NCBI GenBank assembly: GCA_016705325.1
Contig: JADIYJ010000007.1
Coordinates: 124,001-188,000 of the forward strand
Reading direction: 5' to 3'
Source: Pseudomonadota bacterium
Lineage (GTDB): Bacteria > Pseudomonadota > Gammaproteobacteria > Steroidobacterales > Steroidobacteraceae
Length of the DNA: 64,000 nt
Positions within the stretch are counted from its first letter, which is position 1, and every line of letters starts with the position of its first letter. A model generated the notes under the pieces. The model was not told where the DNA came from. It ran no database searches and saw only the letters and a list, made by a program, of their open reading frames with translations. The translations under genes and the position numbers were made by a program. Of this stretch, positions 52,532 through 62,410 are shown one piece after another.

Positions 52532-52849
52532 ATGGCGAAGATGGTGGTGACCGACCGCGACGGCATCGTCCACGAGGTTGAGGGACGCATCGGCGTCAAG
52601 CTGATGGAGACGCTGCGGGAGTACGATTACGGCGTCACGGCCATCTGCGGCGGGCTCTGCTCGTGCGCCACGTGCCACATCTTCATCAAGCCCGAATGGA
52701 TGCCGAAGCTGCCGGCGCCGCAGGGAGACGAGAAGGAGCTGCTGGTCGAACTCGAGCACTACGACGCGCCGACGTCGCGCCTCAGCTGCCAGGTGGACTT
52801 CACGGAGGCGCTCGACGGCCTCGAACTCAGGATTGCGCAGGACGAGTAA
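52532..52849 (+). CDS. Adrenodoxin-type 2Fe-2S ferredoxin
   Basis: The 105-residue protein has the adrenodoxin cluster ligands: CGGLCSCATC (Cys-x5-Cys-x2-Cys) and the distal LSCQV. VEGRIGVKLMETLREYDYG and ELEHYDAPTSRLSC are family features. Such ferredoxins give electrons to P450s and oxygenases or help FeS assembly. No P450 is in the window. It starts 11 bases after the thiamine kinase stop, which may be chance packing. Confidence 0.9.
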   Translation: MAKMVVTDRDGIVHEVEGRIGVKLMETLREYDYGVTAICGGLCSCATCHIFIKPEWMPKLPAPQGDEKELLVELEHYDAPTSRLSCQVDFTEALDGLELRIAQDE

Positions 52850-52908
52850 CCAGGGGGCCTTGATCAGGCGGCCCGCGCAAGTCCAGACGGATCGGGAGGG
52901 GAGTCCGC

Positions 52909-53490
52909 ATGAAACTTGGACCGACGCTCGAAGAACGCGTCCGCCACCTCGAGGACCGGGTGGCTATCGGCGAGTTGATCGCCCGTTACGGCCTCGTCCT
53001 GGACAACCGTGACGTCGACGCAATCGAATCCTTGTTCACGCCGGATGCGCGGGTCTGGTCCGCCGACGGGGCCATGGATGCGCGTGGACGGCAGGCAGTC
53101 ATCGAAGTGTTCAGGGGCCGGTTCGACCTGCTCGGTCCCAGCAACCACTTCACCCACGACCGCATCGTGGAGTTCGACCACATGGACCCGGACCGCGCGA
53201 CGGGCCTCGTGCTTGCCCACGCCGAGCTGCAGTGCAAGGGCCAACCGATGCTGGCTGCGATCCGCTATCAGGACGTGTATCAGCGCTGCGAAGGCCGCTG
53301 GCGTTTTCGCGAGCGCGGGCTGTCGTTCATGTATGACGGGGGGGGGGGGGGGGGGGGGGCCCACCGCCGAATATCTCGCCGGCACGGGGGGGGGGGGGGC
53401 CCCCCGGCGGGGGGGGGGGCGGGGGGGGGGGGGCGGCGGGCCGGGGGGGGCAACTCCACCTGGCAGCGCCACTACGGCAAGTCTCAATAG
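52909..53490 (+). CDS. NTF2/SnoaL-like protein, C-terminus corrupted by poly-G
   Basis: Residues 1-142 make a good SnoaL-like/NTF2 fold (RVRHLEDRVAIGELIARYGLVLDNRDVDAIESLFTPDARVW, then HFTHDRIVEFDH, AAIRYQDVYQRCEGRWRFRERGLSFMY). From 53338 on, poly-G runs encode only Gly. The short island PTAEYLAGT at 53360-53383 lies in a different frame, and NSTWQRHYGKSQ returns in the first frame. The real protein is probably about 160-175 residues. Function unknown; NTF2-like proteins may be hydratases, isomerases or dehydratases. Confidence 0.7.
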   Translation: MKLGPTLEERVRHLEDRVAIGELIARYGLVLDNRDVDAIESLFTPDARVWSADGAMDARGRQAVIEVFRGRFDLLGPSNHFTHDRIVEFDHMDPDRATGLVLAHAELQCKGQPMLAAIRYQDVYQRCEGRWRFRERGLSFMYDGGGGGGGAHRRISRRHGGGGGPPAGGGAGGGGRRAGGGNSTWQRHYGKSQ

Positions 53491-53501
53491 AGGACCCCTG
53501 G

Positions 53502-54467
53502 ATGCCGCTTCCGGCTGCGTTTAGCGATCGTCTCCGTCTTCCGGTCGTCGGTTCGCCGCTGTTCATCGCCTCGACACCGGAACTGGTCATCGAGCAGTGC
53601 AAGGCAGGCATCATCGGCTCGTTCCCGGCGCTGAACGCGCGCCCGGCATCGGCACTCGATGAATGGCTTGCGCGCATCCGCAAGGAGCTGGGCGAGTACG
53701 CGGCCGCGAACCCGCGAGCGAAGGTGGCGCCGTTCGCCGTCAACCAGATCGCACACGTCAGCAACGACCGTTTGCAGCACGACATGGACGCGTGCGTGCG
53801 GCACCAGGTGCCGCTCATTATCACGAGCCTGCGTCCACCGCGCGAAATCGTGGAGGCCGTGCACAGCTACGGCGGCCTCGTCTTCCACGACGTGATCAGC
53901 GTGCGGCATGCGCGCACGGCTGTGAAGCAGGGCGTCGACGGCATCGTCGTGGTCTGCGCCGGCGCGGGTGGCCACGCGGGCATGGGCAGTCCCTTTGCGC
54001 TCGTGCGCGAGATCCGCCAGTTCTTCGACGGCACGCTGGTGCTCGCCGGCGCCATGTCGAGCGGGGCGGACGTGCTTGCGGCGCAGGCGCTCGGCGCGGA
54101 CATGGCCTACATCGGCACGCGATTCCTGGCGACGACCGAGGCCCACGTCCTGCCCGAGTACAAGCAGATGCTGGTCGACTCCGGCTCGGACGACGTCGTG
54201 TACACGTCGCTCTTCACCGGCGTGAAGGGCAACTACCTGAGAGGCAGCGTGGCAGCGGCGGGACTCGATCCGGACAACCTGCCCGAAGCGGACAAGTCGA
54301 CGATGAACTTCGGGTCCGGCGGCAACATGGCAAAGAAGGCCTGGCGCGACATCTGGAGCGGTGGTCAGGGCGTCGGTAACATTCACGACGTGCGCCCTGC
54401 GCGCGAGGTTATCGCGCGCATGGTCCAGGAATACGACGAGGCCCGTCGGCGCCTCGCCATCGCCTAA
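53502..54467 (+). CDS. Nitronate monooxygenase-like NAD(P)H-dependent flavin enzyme
   Basis: The 321-residue protein is an FMN TIM-barrel enzyme of the 2-nitropropane dioxygenase family. Its features are LPVVGSPLFIASTPELVIEQCKAG, FAVNQIAHVSN, VVCAGAGGHAGMGSPFALV and LAGAMSSGADVLAAQALGADMAYIGTRFLAT. The phosphate-binding Gly-rich segments are present. The catalytic His of true nitronate monooxygenases is expected at AGGHAG. Related enzymes act as enoyl reductases, so the substrate is open. It lies between the NTF2-like and SDR genes. Confidence 0.88.
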   Translation: MPLPAAFSDRLRLPVVGSPLFIASTPELVIEQCKAGIIGSFPALNARPASALDEWLARIRKELGEYAAANPRAKVAPFAVNQIAHVSNDRLQHDMDACVRHQVPLIITSLRPPREIVEAVHSYGGLVFHDVISVRHARTAVKQGVDGIVVVCAGAGGHAGMGSPFALVREIRQFFDGTLVLAGAMSSGADVLAAQALGADMAYIGTRFLATTEAHVLPEYKQMLVDSGSDDVVYTSLFTGVKGNYLRGSVAAAGLDPDNLPEADKSTMNFGSGGNMAKKAWRDIWSGGQGVGNIHDVRPAREVIARMVQEYDEARRRLAIA

Positions 54468-54482
54468 CCCGAGGTCAGCATC

Positions 54483-55244
54483 ATGTCCGTGTCATTCGAT
54501 CTTTCGGGTCGCGTCGCGCTCGTCACCGGCGGCAGTCGTGGCATCGGCGAAGCGATGGCCAAGGGTTTCGCGCAGTACGGCGCGCGGGTGATCGTCTCGA
54601 GCCGCAAGCAGGAAGCCTGTGACGAGGTGGCGGCGGAGATCAACGCCGCGGGTGGCAGGGCCACAGCGATCGCGTGCCACATTGGCGACATGGATGCGCT
54701 GCATGCGTTGTTTGCACGTGTCCAGTCGGAGTTCGGGCGGCTCGACGTGCTGGTCAACAACGCGGCGGCAAATCCGTATTACGGGTACGTGCTCGACACC
54801 GACCTCGGTGCCTTCCAGAAGACGGTGGACGTCAACATCCGCGGCTATTTCTTCGCGTCCGTACACGCGGGGCGCATGATGCGCGCGCAGGGCAAGGGCT
54901 CGATCATCAACGTCGCGTCGGTGAATGCGGTGCGGCCTGGCCCGAAGCAGGGGATCTACTCGATCACCAAGGGCGCGGTGCTCAGCATGACGAAGACGTT
55001 TGCAAAGGAGTGCGGTCCGCACGGCATCCGCTGCAACGCGATCCTGCCGGGGTTGATCCGCACCAAGTTCGCGGGCGCGCTGCTGGCCGACAAGAGCCAG
55101 ACCGAACACTACCTCGCGACCAATCCGCTGGCCCGCGTCGGCGAGCCGCAGGACCTCGCGGGCGCTGCCTTGTTCCTCGCCTCGGACGCATCGGCGTACG
55201 TGACTGGGGAGTATCTGGTCGTGGACGGCGGGTTCCTGACCTGA
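54483..55244 (+). CDS. Short-chain dehydrogenase/reductase
   Basis: The 253-residue protein has a cofactor motif TGGSRGIG at 15-22, the NNAA stretch at 92-95, and the catalytic Ser146 (NVASVNAV), Tyr159 and Lys163 (IYSITKGAV). The ending ASAYVTGEYLVVDGGFLT is typical of a classical SDR of the FabG-like type. The cofactor and substrate cannot be told. It is the last gene of the ferredoxin-NTF2-NMO-SDR set. Confidence 0.92.
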   Translation: MSVSFDLSGRVALVTGGSRGIGEAMAKGFAQYGARVIVSSRKQEACDEVAAEINAAGGRATAIACHIGDMDALHALFARVQSEFGRLDVLVNNAAANPYYGYVLDTDLGAFQKTVDVNIRGYFFASVHAGRMMRAQGKGSIINVASVNAVRPGPKQGIYSITKGAVLSMTKTFAKECGPHGIRCNAILPGLIRTKFAGALLADKSQTEHYLATNPLARVGEPQDLAGAALFLASDASAYVTGEYLVVDGGFLT

Positions 55245-55395
55245 GGAAGGGGGGGAAGGGAGGAAGGGAGGAAGGGGGGAAGGGAGGAAGGGAGGAAGGG
55301 GGGAAGGGAGGAAGGGAAGAATCCAGTTCCTGTCCTTCCTGTCCTTCCTCCCTTCCTGTCCTTCCGGTCCTTCCCCCCCTTCCCCCCTTCCTCTA
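55243..55395. repeat. Purine-rich/pyrimidine-rich simple repeat between convergent genes
   Basis: A run of GGAAGGGAGGAAGG-type purines (55243-55320, built from units of about 24 bases) is followed, after AATCCAGT, by CCTTCC-type pyrimidines (55329-55395) that pair with it. The region lies exactly between the SDR and gpmA stop codons and can form one long hairpin or an intramolecular triplex. It may stop transcription from both sides. Confidence 0.7.
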
Positions 55396-56146
55396 CTTCT
55401 TCTCCGTCTGCTTCGCGACGGCTTGCGCCCGCGCCTTCACGGCTTCTGCATCACCGAGGTAGCGACTGGAGATCGGCTTCAGGTTCGCATCGAGCGTGTA
55501 GAGCAGCGGCACGCCCGTTGGGATGTTGAGCTCGACGATGTCGGCATCCGACATCCGGTCGAGCATCTTCACCAGGGCGCGCAGGCTGTTGCCATGAGCT
55601 GCGACCAGCACGTTGCGGCCTGCCAGCAGCTCCGGCGCGATACGCGTGTTCCAGAACGGCAGTACGCGAGCGAGCGTGTCCTTGAGCGATTCGGCGGCTG
55701 GCAGTTCACCGGCGGGCACGCCGGCGTAGCGACGGTCGAAGCGCGGATGGCCCGGATCGGCCTGCGGCAGCGGCGGCGGCGGGATGTCGTAGCTGCGGCG
55801 CCAGATCTTCACCTGGTCCGCTCCATGCTTGGCGACCGTCTGCGTCTTGTTGAGCCCCTGCAACGAACCGTAGTGACGCTCGTTGAGCCGCCACGTACGC
55901 TCCACTGGCAACCACATCAGGTCCATTTCGTCGAGCGCCATCCACAGCGTGCGGATGGCGCGCTTAAGCACCGACGTGAACGCGATGTCGAAAGCGATGC
56001 CTTCGGCCTTGCAGCAGCCGGCCGGCTTCCTGCGCTTCCTGCCGGCCCTGCTCGGACAGGTCGACGTCGACCCAGCCCGTGAAGAGGTTCTCGAGGTTCC
56101 AGATGCTCTGGCCGTGGCGCAGGAGCAGAAGCTTGCCGGTGCTCAT
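55393..56146 (-). CDS. gpmA: 2,3-bisphosphoglycerate-dependent phosphoglycerate mutase, with an apparent frameshift
   Basis: GpmA interconverts 3- and 2-phosphoglycerate in glycolysis. The N-terminal part reads KLLLLRHGQSIWNLENLFTG with the catalytic His (RHG), then WVDVDLSEQGRQEAQEAGRLL in one frame. The next frame resumes with KAEGIAFDIAFTSVLKRAIR and continues RTWRLNERHYGSLQGLNK, PPPPLPQADPGHP, LVAAHGNSLRALVKML to the end. Removing one base near 56011 restores a single 250-residue protein, the length of E. coli GpmA. It is either a recent pseudogene or a consensus error. Confidence 0.85.
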
Positions 56147-56152
56147 TTCAGG

Positions 56153-56962
56153 TCAGCCTTGCGATTTGAGATGTGTGAGGTGTTGGTCGATGCCGCGGGC
56201 ACAGCGCGTGCGGCCGCTGCGGACGGTTTGCTGCCAGCGCTCCTGGTTCGCGCGCACGGCCGCGCGCGAGGCAGGCCGGTGCGCGAGGTGCCAGGCGATC
56301 GCGGAAAAAACCAGGGTCTGGCGCTGAATACCTGCGTTGGTGAGGCGGGCGCAGAGTTCCTTGTCCTCCGCGCCCCAGCCCGCAAAGTCCTCGTCGAAGC
56401 CGTTCGCCCGCAGCAGGTCCGTGCGCCAGAATGCCTGGTTGCACGACTTGATGGCGACGAACGCATTGGCAGCCCGACCGAGCTTTGCCGTGAGCCGCGG
56501 TGCGTGCAGCGCATAGGGGCGGCGCCTGAGGTCGACACCTGTCGTCCACGGCGACGGAATACGCCTGCTGTGCAGGAGCCGCTGCGTGGCGGGCTCGTCG
56601 AGTGGAATGCGCACTCCCTGTGTCCAGTAACCGGGTCTTGCGGCCCGCGCGTGGTCTGCCACGAACAGCGGATGCAATACCATGTCGCCGTCCAGCAGCA
56701 GCACGTAGTCGCCTGTGCAGCGCGCAATCGCGAGGTTACGCATGCGTCCGGCGCGAAATCCCGAGTGCTCCTGGCGCACGAACTCCACGCCGGACGACAG
56801 GCGCTTCCTGAACGCTGCCACGACGGCGGCCATTTCGGGACCCGACCCATCGTCCGCGACGATGACTTCGTCCGGTGCCCGGGTCTGTGCCCCGACGCTC
56901 GCCAGCACCCGCTCGAGCGCCGCGGGCCGCTCGTAAGTGACGATGACGAGGCTCGTGCGCAT
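56153..56962 (-). CDS. Family 2 glycosyltransferase
   Basis: The 269-residue protein has a GT-A fold: SLVIVTYERPAALERVLASVG, then VADDGSGPE, NLAIARCTGDYVLLLDGDMV with the DxD-type metal motif, and FAGWGAEDKELCARLTNAG, which is typical of galactosyltransferase-like GT2 (DUF4254/GT27-like) members. The acceptor is unknown; envelope sugar or surface glycan assembly is plausible. Its ATG overlaps the NAD-GDH stop by one base, so it is translated after that gene. It ends 6 bases before gpmA. Confidence 0.87.
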   Translation of the reverse strand: MRTSLVIVTYERPAALERVLASVGAQTRAPDEVIVADDGSGPEMAAVVAAFRKRLSSGVEFVRQEHSGFRAGRMRNLAIARCTGDYVLLLDGDMVLHPLFVADHARAARPGYWTQGVRIPLDEPATQRLLHSRRIPSPWTTGVDLRRRPYALHAPRLTAKLGRAANAFVAIKSCNQAFWRTDLLRANGFDEDFAGWGAEDKELCARLTNAGIQRQTLVFSAIAWHLAHRPASRAAVRANQERWQQTVRSGRTRCARGIDQHLTHLKSQG

Positions 56963-59900
56963 CAGGTCTCGGTCGCAGCGACGCGACGCACCGCCTGCAG
57001 CGCAACCGACAGCGATGCAAAATCGATCTCGGTGGTCTGTGCGCGGATGTCGTTGATCACGGCGCGAGCATGCTCCGCGGCCGCCTTGTTCCGCACCAGC
57101 CACTTGTCGAGCGACTTGACCGGATCCTTCTCCCGCGACGACTCGAGCACACCCTGCGCCAGGCTGCGGTGCACTTCGAACAGCGCCTCGCGCAGGCTGC
57201 CGCGCGCCACCGCGTGCCAGTGGCCTGCCGTGTCCAGGCCTTCGATGTGCTTGCGCAGCCAGTCGAGCCTGAAATACCCGCCGATGGCGAAGTAAGCCTT
57301 GGCAGCCGCGTCCACGGTGAGCTTGCGCGACTCGGCGAGCTCAACGATGTCGGGCCGCTGTGCAGGGCATTGCAGGCCGCGATCCGGCGCGACAGGTCGG
57401 CCGGTACGCCGGCCGTCGCGAGTTCTGCGTGACGGGCCTCGAACGACGCGCGCGGGGCGCCGTCCAGCCACTGCAGCGGCGCGCGCGTGAGTTCCTGGAT
57501 GCCGGGCCGCAGGCGCGCAACCTGCTGTTCGATGCCGAGTGCCGAGCGGTGACGCTGGATCAGCCAGTAGGTCGCCTGCCGGATCAGGCCGATCGTCTCA
57601 TGCACCATGCCGTACTGCAGGGTCGTTGCCACCCTGTTGTCCAGTCGCTCGATCGCGGTCCACAGCTCGCGCACGTCGAATGCCTCGCGTGCGATCGAAT
57701 AGGCGCGCGCCACCGTGGCGGCGTCGGCTCCGGTGTCCTGCTGGGTGCGTGCGACGAAAGTCGGTCCCATGCGATTGACGATGCTGTTCGTCGTCGCGGT
57801 GACGATGATTTCGCGCTTCAGACGGTGTTCATCCAGCAACCTGCCGCAGCGCTCGGCGAGTCGCGGCGGGAAGTACCGGTCGAGTTCCTGGCTGAGGTAG
57901 GGGTCCTCAGGCACGTCCGACTGGATCAACTGCGCGCTGAGCGCAATCTTCGCGTAACTCAGCAGCATCGCGAGCTCCGGTCGCGCGAGGCCCAGCCCCG
58001 CGCGGCGGCGGTCTTCGATCTCCTCCGCGCTCGGCAGGTACTCGAGCGCGCGGTCCAGCACGCCATCGAGTTCGAGTGAGCGGATGAAGTGCGCGTGCTC
58101 ACCGAGCCGCTCCGGCGCGGCCGCCTGCAGCAGGCTGATCGCCTGGCTCTGCAGGTAATTGTCGCGCAGCACGAGCTGGCCGACGTCGTCCGTCATCGAT
58201 TCGAGCAGCCGGTTGCGCTCCGCCGTCGTCATGCGCGTGCGTTCCTGCACCGTCTTCAGCTGGATCTTGATGTTGACCTCGTGGTCGGAGCAGTCGACGC
58301 CGCCGGAGTTGTCGACGAAGTCGGTGTTCAGGCGGCCGCCGTGCAGCGCGTACTCGATGCGACCGAGTTGCGAGCAACCGAGGTTGCCGCCTTCGCCCAC
58401 GACCTTGCAGCGCAGGTCGCGGCCATCGACGCGGACCGCGTCGTTGGTGCGGTCACCGACGGCGGAATTCGCTTCCCACGAAGCCTTCACGTAAGTGCCG
58501 ATGCCGCCGTTCCAGAGCAGGTCGACCGGCAGCTTCAGGATTGCGCGGATGATCTCCACGGGTGTCGATTTCGGCGCATCGATGCCGAGCAGCACGCGGG
58601 CCTGGGCCGACAGCGCAATCTCCTTGGCATTGCGCTGAAACACGCCACCGCCCTTTGAAATCAGCTTTGCGTCGTAGTCGGTCCATGAGGAACGGGGCAG
58701 GTTGAAGAGTCGCTCGCGCTCCTTGAAACTGCGGGCCGCGTCGGGCTCCGGGTCGAGGAAGATGTGCTGGTGGTTGAAGGCGGCCACCAGCCGGATGTGT
58801 GGCGAGAGCAACATGCCGTTGCCGAATACGTCGCCCGCCATGTCGCCGATGCCGGCGACCGTGAAGTCCTGCGACTGCGTGTCCACGCCGAGTTCGCGGA
58901 AGTGCCGCTTGACGCACTCCCACGCGCCCTTGGCGGTGATACCCATCTTCTTGTGGTCATAGCCCGCGGACCCGCCGGAGGCGAACGCATCCCCCAGCCA
59001 GAAGCCGTACTCGGCCGCCAGCGCATTGGCGGTATCGGAGAAGGTCGCGGTGCCCTTGTCTGCTGCCACGACCAGGTACGGATCGTCCGGGTCGTAGCGC
59101 ACGGTGCGATCCGGCGGGAGGATTTTTTCGCCACGGACGTTGTCGGTGATGTCGAGCAATCCGCGGATGAACAGGCGGTAGCACTCGGTGCCTTCGCGCT
59201 GCATTTCCTCGCGCGAGGCAGCGGCGGGCATCTGCTTCGGCACGAAGCCGCCCTTGGCGCCGGCCGGCACGATCAGCGTGTTCTTGACGTTCTGTGCCTT
59301 CATCAGGCCGAGAATTTCGGTGCGGAAATCCTCGCGACGGTCGGACCAGCGCAGTCCGCCGCGCGCGACCTTGCCCATGCGCAGGTGCACGCCTTCGACG
59401 CGTGGCGAGTACACCCAGATCTCGTACATCGGGCGCGGCTTCGGCAGTTCGGGCAGCAGCTTCGGGTCGAGCTTGAACGAGAGGTACGGCTTGGGCAGGC
59501 CGTCCGCGCCGCGCTGATAATAGTTGGTGCGCAACGTGGCCATGATCACCGCACGGAACGAGCGCAGGATGCGGTCGTCGTCGGGGCTCGTGACTTCCTC
59601 GAGCGCGTCGTCGATGTCCTCGCCAAAGGCCTTGACCTGCGAGGCTCGCGTTGCAGGCTTCAGGTCGGGGTCGAAGCGCGATTCGAAGGTCCAGGCAAGG
59701 CGGGCCGCGATCGACGGATTGCGGGCGAGGACCGCTTCCATGTAGCGCTGGCTGAAGGGGATGCCGGTCTGCAGCAGGTAGCGGCAGACGGCCCGCAGGA
59801 TCAGCGCCTGCTTCCAGTCGAGGCCGGCGGCCAGGATGAGCCGGTTGAAGCCGTCGCTTTCAGCCTGGCCGTGGTGCACGGCGAAGAACGCCTGCTCGAA

Positions 59901-61787
59901 GCGGCGGCCTTCCAGTTCCGGATCGAGCGTGCGGCCGGCCGCGTGCTTGACCTCGATGTCCTGGATCCAGAGCGTCGAGCCGTCCGTCGGCGCCACGCGA
60001 TACGGGCGCTCGTTCAGGATGCGCAGGTCGAAATTTTCGAGCAGCGGCAGGATGTCGGACATCGCGACGGGCTCGCCGCGGCGATACAGTCGCAGGTGGA
60101 GCGCGCCACGGGCGGGGTCGCCCGGTCGCAGTTCCATCCCGAGTGCCGTCGGGCTGGCGTCCAGTGCGGCAAGCTCCTGCAGGTCGTGAATGGCCTCGGC
60201 CGGTGACACGTCTTCCTCGTACGCGACGGGGAACGCATCCTCGAACCGTGCCGCCAGCTGGTCGGCCACTTCGGCTGGCAGCCGTGCGTGCAGTTCGTCG
60301 GTCAGGTGGTCGGTCCAGGTTCGCATCGCGGCGGTAATGCGCTGTTCGATGCGCTCGACGTCGGTCACGACGCTGCGCGCGGGGTCGGTCCGCACGAGAA
60401 TGTGGAGTCGTGCGAGCGCGGAATCGGAAATCTGCACCTGCGACTCGAGGTCCACGCCTGCGAGATCTTCGAGCAGGATGCGCTCGATCCGTTCCCGGAC
60501 CTGGGTGTTGTAGCGGTCACGCGGCACGTACAGCAGGCACGAAAAGAACCGCTGGTAGGGGTCGCGGCGCGCGAACAGGCGCACGCGCTGGCGTTCGTAC
60601 AGGTTGACGATGCCACGTGTCGTGCGCACGAGCTCCGGCACCGTCGACTGGAACAGTTCGTCGCGTGGATACGTCTCGAGCACGTGCATCAGCGACTTGC
60701 CATCGTGACTCGTCGACGACACGCCGATGTGGTCCACGACGCGCTGTACCTTGTCGCGCAGCAGGGGAATCTCGCGCGGACTGGTGCTGTAGGTGCTCGA
60801 CGTGAACAAGCCGATGAAGCGTCGCTCGCCGGTGACGCGACCGCCCTTGTCGAACGTCTTGATGCCGACGTAATCGAGGTAGGTCGCGCGGTGCACGGTG
60901 GAGACCGAGTTCGCCTTGGTCACGATCAGCAGCGCAACTTCGCGCGCCTTGCGCTGCAGTTCGCCCGTGAGCACCGTTGGCCTGGGTTGCGGACGGCCTT
61001 TGCCCGTGCGCAGCAGTCCCAGGCCGGAACGAGGCAAGGGTACCAGGCGATCGACCGAGCGGGTGCGCTCGAGCTTGTATTCGCGGTAGCCGAGGAACGT
61101 GAAGTGGTTGTCGGCGAGCCATTCGATGAACTCGACCGCTTCCTTTTCCTCGCGACGGGGGATGCCTGGCACGCCGGCATTCACGTCCCTGGCGATGTCC
61201 AGGGCCTGCTGACGGATGGCCGGCCAGTCGGAAACCGCAAGCCGCACGTCTTCCAGCATGCGCAGGATGTTCTGGCTCAGTGCTGCGTGCCGCGCCGGAT
61301 CGCCGATTCGCGGCACCGCCACATGCTGCCAGGACTCCGTGGTGCCGAGGGCGCTGTCGTGTTCCGCCATGCTCAGCAACCTGCCACGACGGTCCCGGGC
61401 GATGCGAATCACCGGATGGATCATCAGCTGGATCGGCAGGCGGGAGTCGCCGAGCACGACGGCCAGCGAGTCGACGAGGAATGGCATGTCTTCGGTCACG
61501 ACCTCGACGATCGTGTGCGGCGATTCCCAGCCGTCACGTTGCAGCTGCGGGTTGAAAACGCGAACCCTGGGCTCGCCGGCAGGGCGCACCGCGCCGAAGC
61601 GCAGGGCTCCAGCGGCTGCCGCCGCGAACGCTGCGGAATCGCGCGCCTGCAGGTCCTCCTCGCCGACGCCGCGGTAGTAGGCCTGCACGAACGCGGGCAG
61701 CGGCAGCGGAGCTCCGCGCGTCTTGCGCGCGAGCTTCGCGATGTCGTCGATCAGGTGCTGTCGGGCAGCGGGGATCGTTCCTGGCAT
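56962..61787 (-). CDS. gdhB: NAD-specific glutamate dehydrogenase (large form), with an apparent frameshift
   Basis: The enzyme deaminates glutamate to 2-oxoglutarate with NAD. The long N-terminal part (MPGTIPAARQHLIDDIAKLA, MPFLVDSLAVVLGDSRLPIQ, LYVPRDRYNTQVRERIERIL) and the core (GLRWSDRREDFRTEILGLMKAQ, VGDRTNDAVRVDGRDLRCKVVGEGGN, FVDNSGGVDCSDHEVNIKI) match the 1,600-residue GdhB class. Near 57352 the frame breaks: RRIAACNALHSG runs into a wrong frame, while DIVELAESRKLTVDAAAKAY continues in another to the stop at 56962. Adding one base there gives 1,608 residues, normal for the class. Confidence 0.9.
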
Positions 61788-61821
61788 GGCGGGGCGTCCT
61801 TGGTATGTCGTTCTCTTGTAG

Positions 61822-62346
61822 TCATCGGGCCGGGTCGCGACGTGTCTGTGGGCGTCGCGCCCTGGGACCGCGTGCGACCGGCTTCGGCGCACGCAGGTCC
61901 ACGGAGAGAATTTCAGCACGCTGCGTGAGCACGCCGAGCAGGCGGTCGAGCGCTGCGCGTTCGTCTTCCGACAGCGTGTCGAGCAGCGAACGCTCGAATT
62001 CGAGGGCGATGGGGGCGACGCCGCGATAGACGGCGGCTCCGGCCGCGGACACCTGCAGGATGGAGCGGCGCCGGTCATCGGCTGCGACGGCTCGACGCAA
62101 ACGGCCAGCGCGCAGCAGGCGATTGACGGCGCGGCTCACGGCGACGGCATCCATGCGGCTCCTCTCGGCGACTTCGCGTGCCGAGAGTCCCGGGTGGCGC
62201 ATGAGCACGGCGATGACCCGCCATTCGGGGATCGTCAGTCCGAAGCGTTCCTCGTAGGCCGCGGCGATCGCGTTGCTCGTCACGTTGGCGAGCACCGAGA
62301 GCCGGTAGGGCAGGAACGATTCGAGTTTGATCAACGGCGAGGTCAA
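61822..62346 (-). CDS. MarR-family transcriptional regulator
   Basis: The protein of about 174 residues has a MarR winged helix: ESFLPYRLSVLANVTSNAIAAAYEERFGLTIPEWRVIAVL, then SAREVAERSRMDAVAVSRAVNRLLRAGRL as the recognition part, and a wing RAVAADDRRRSILQVSAAG. The C-terminus is Arg/Pro-rich (RGPRARRPQTRRD). No start codon is clearly best; TTG at 62346 fits the domain but has no obvious ribosome site. It lies upstream of NAD-GDH and may regulate it; that is a guess. Confidence 0.82.
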   Translation of the reverse strand: MTSPLIKLESFLPYRLSVLANVTSNAIAAAYEERFGLTIPEWRVIAVLMRHPGLSAREVAERSRMDAVAVSRAVNRLLRAGRLRRAVAADDRRRSILQVSAAGAAVYRGVAPIALEFERSLLDTLSEDERAALDRLLGVLTQRAEILSVDLRAPKPVARGPRARRPQTRRDPAR

Positions 62347-62410
62347 GGCGTGAGGACCGTGCGCAGCGGAAGTTTTCGATTGTAACGAATCGGGCGCCGA
62401 CCGCGCCAGT

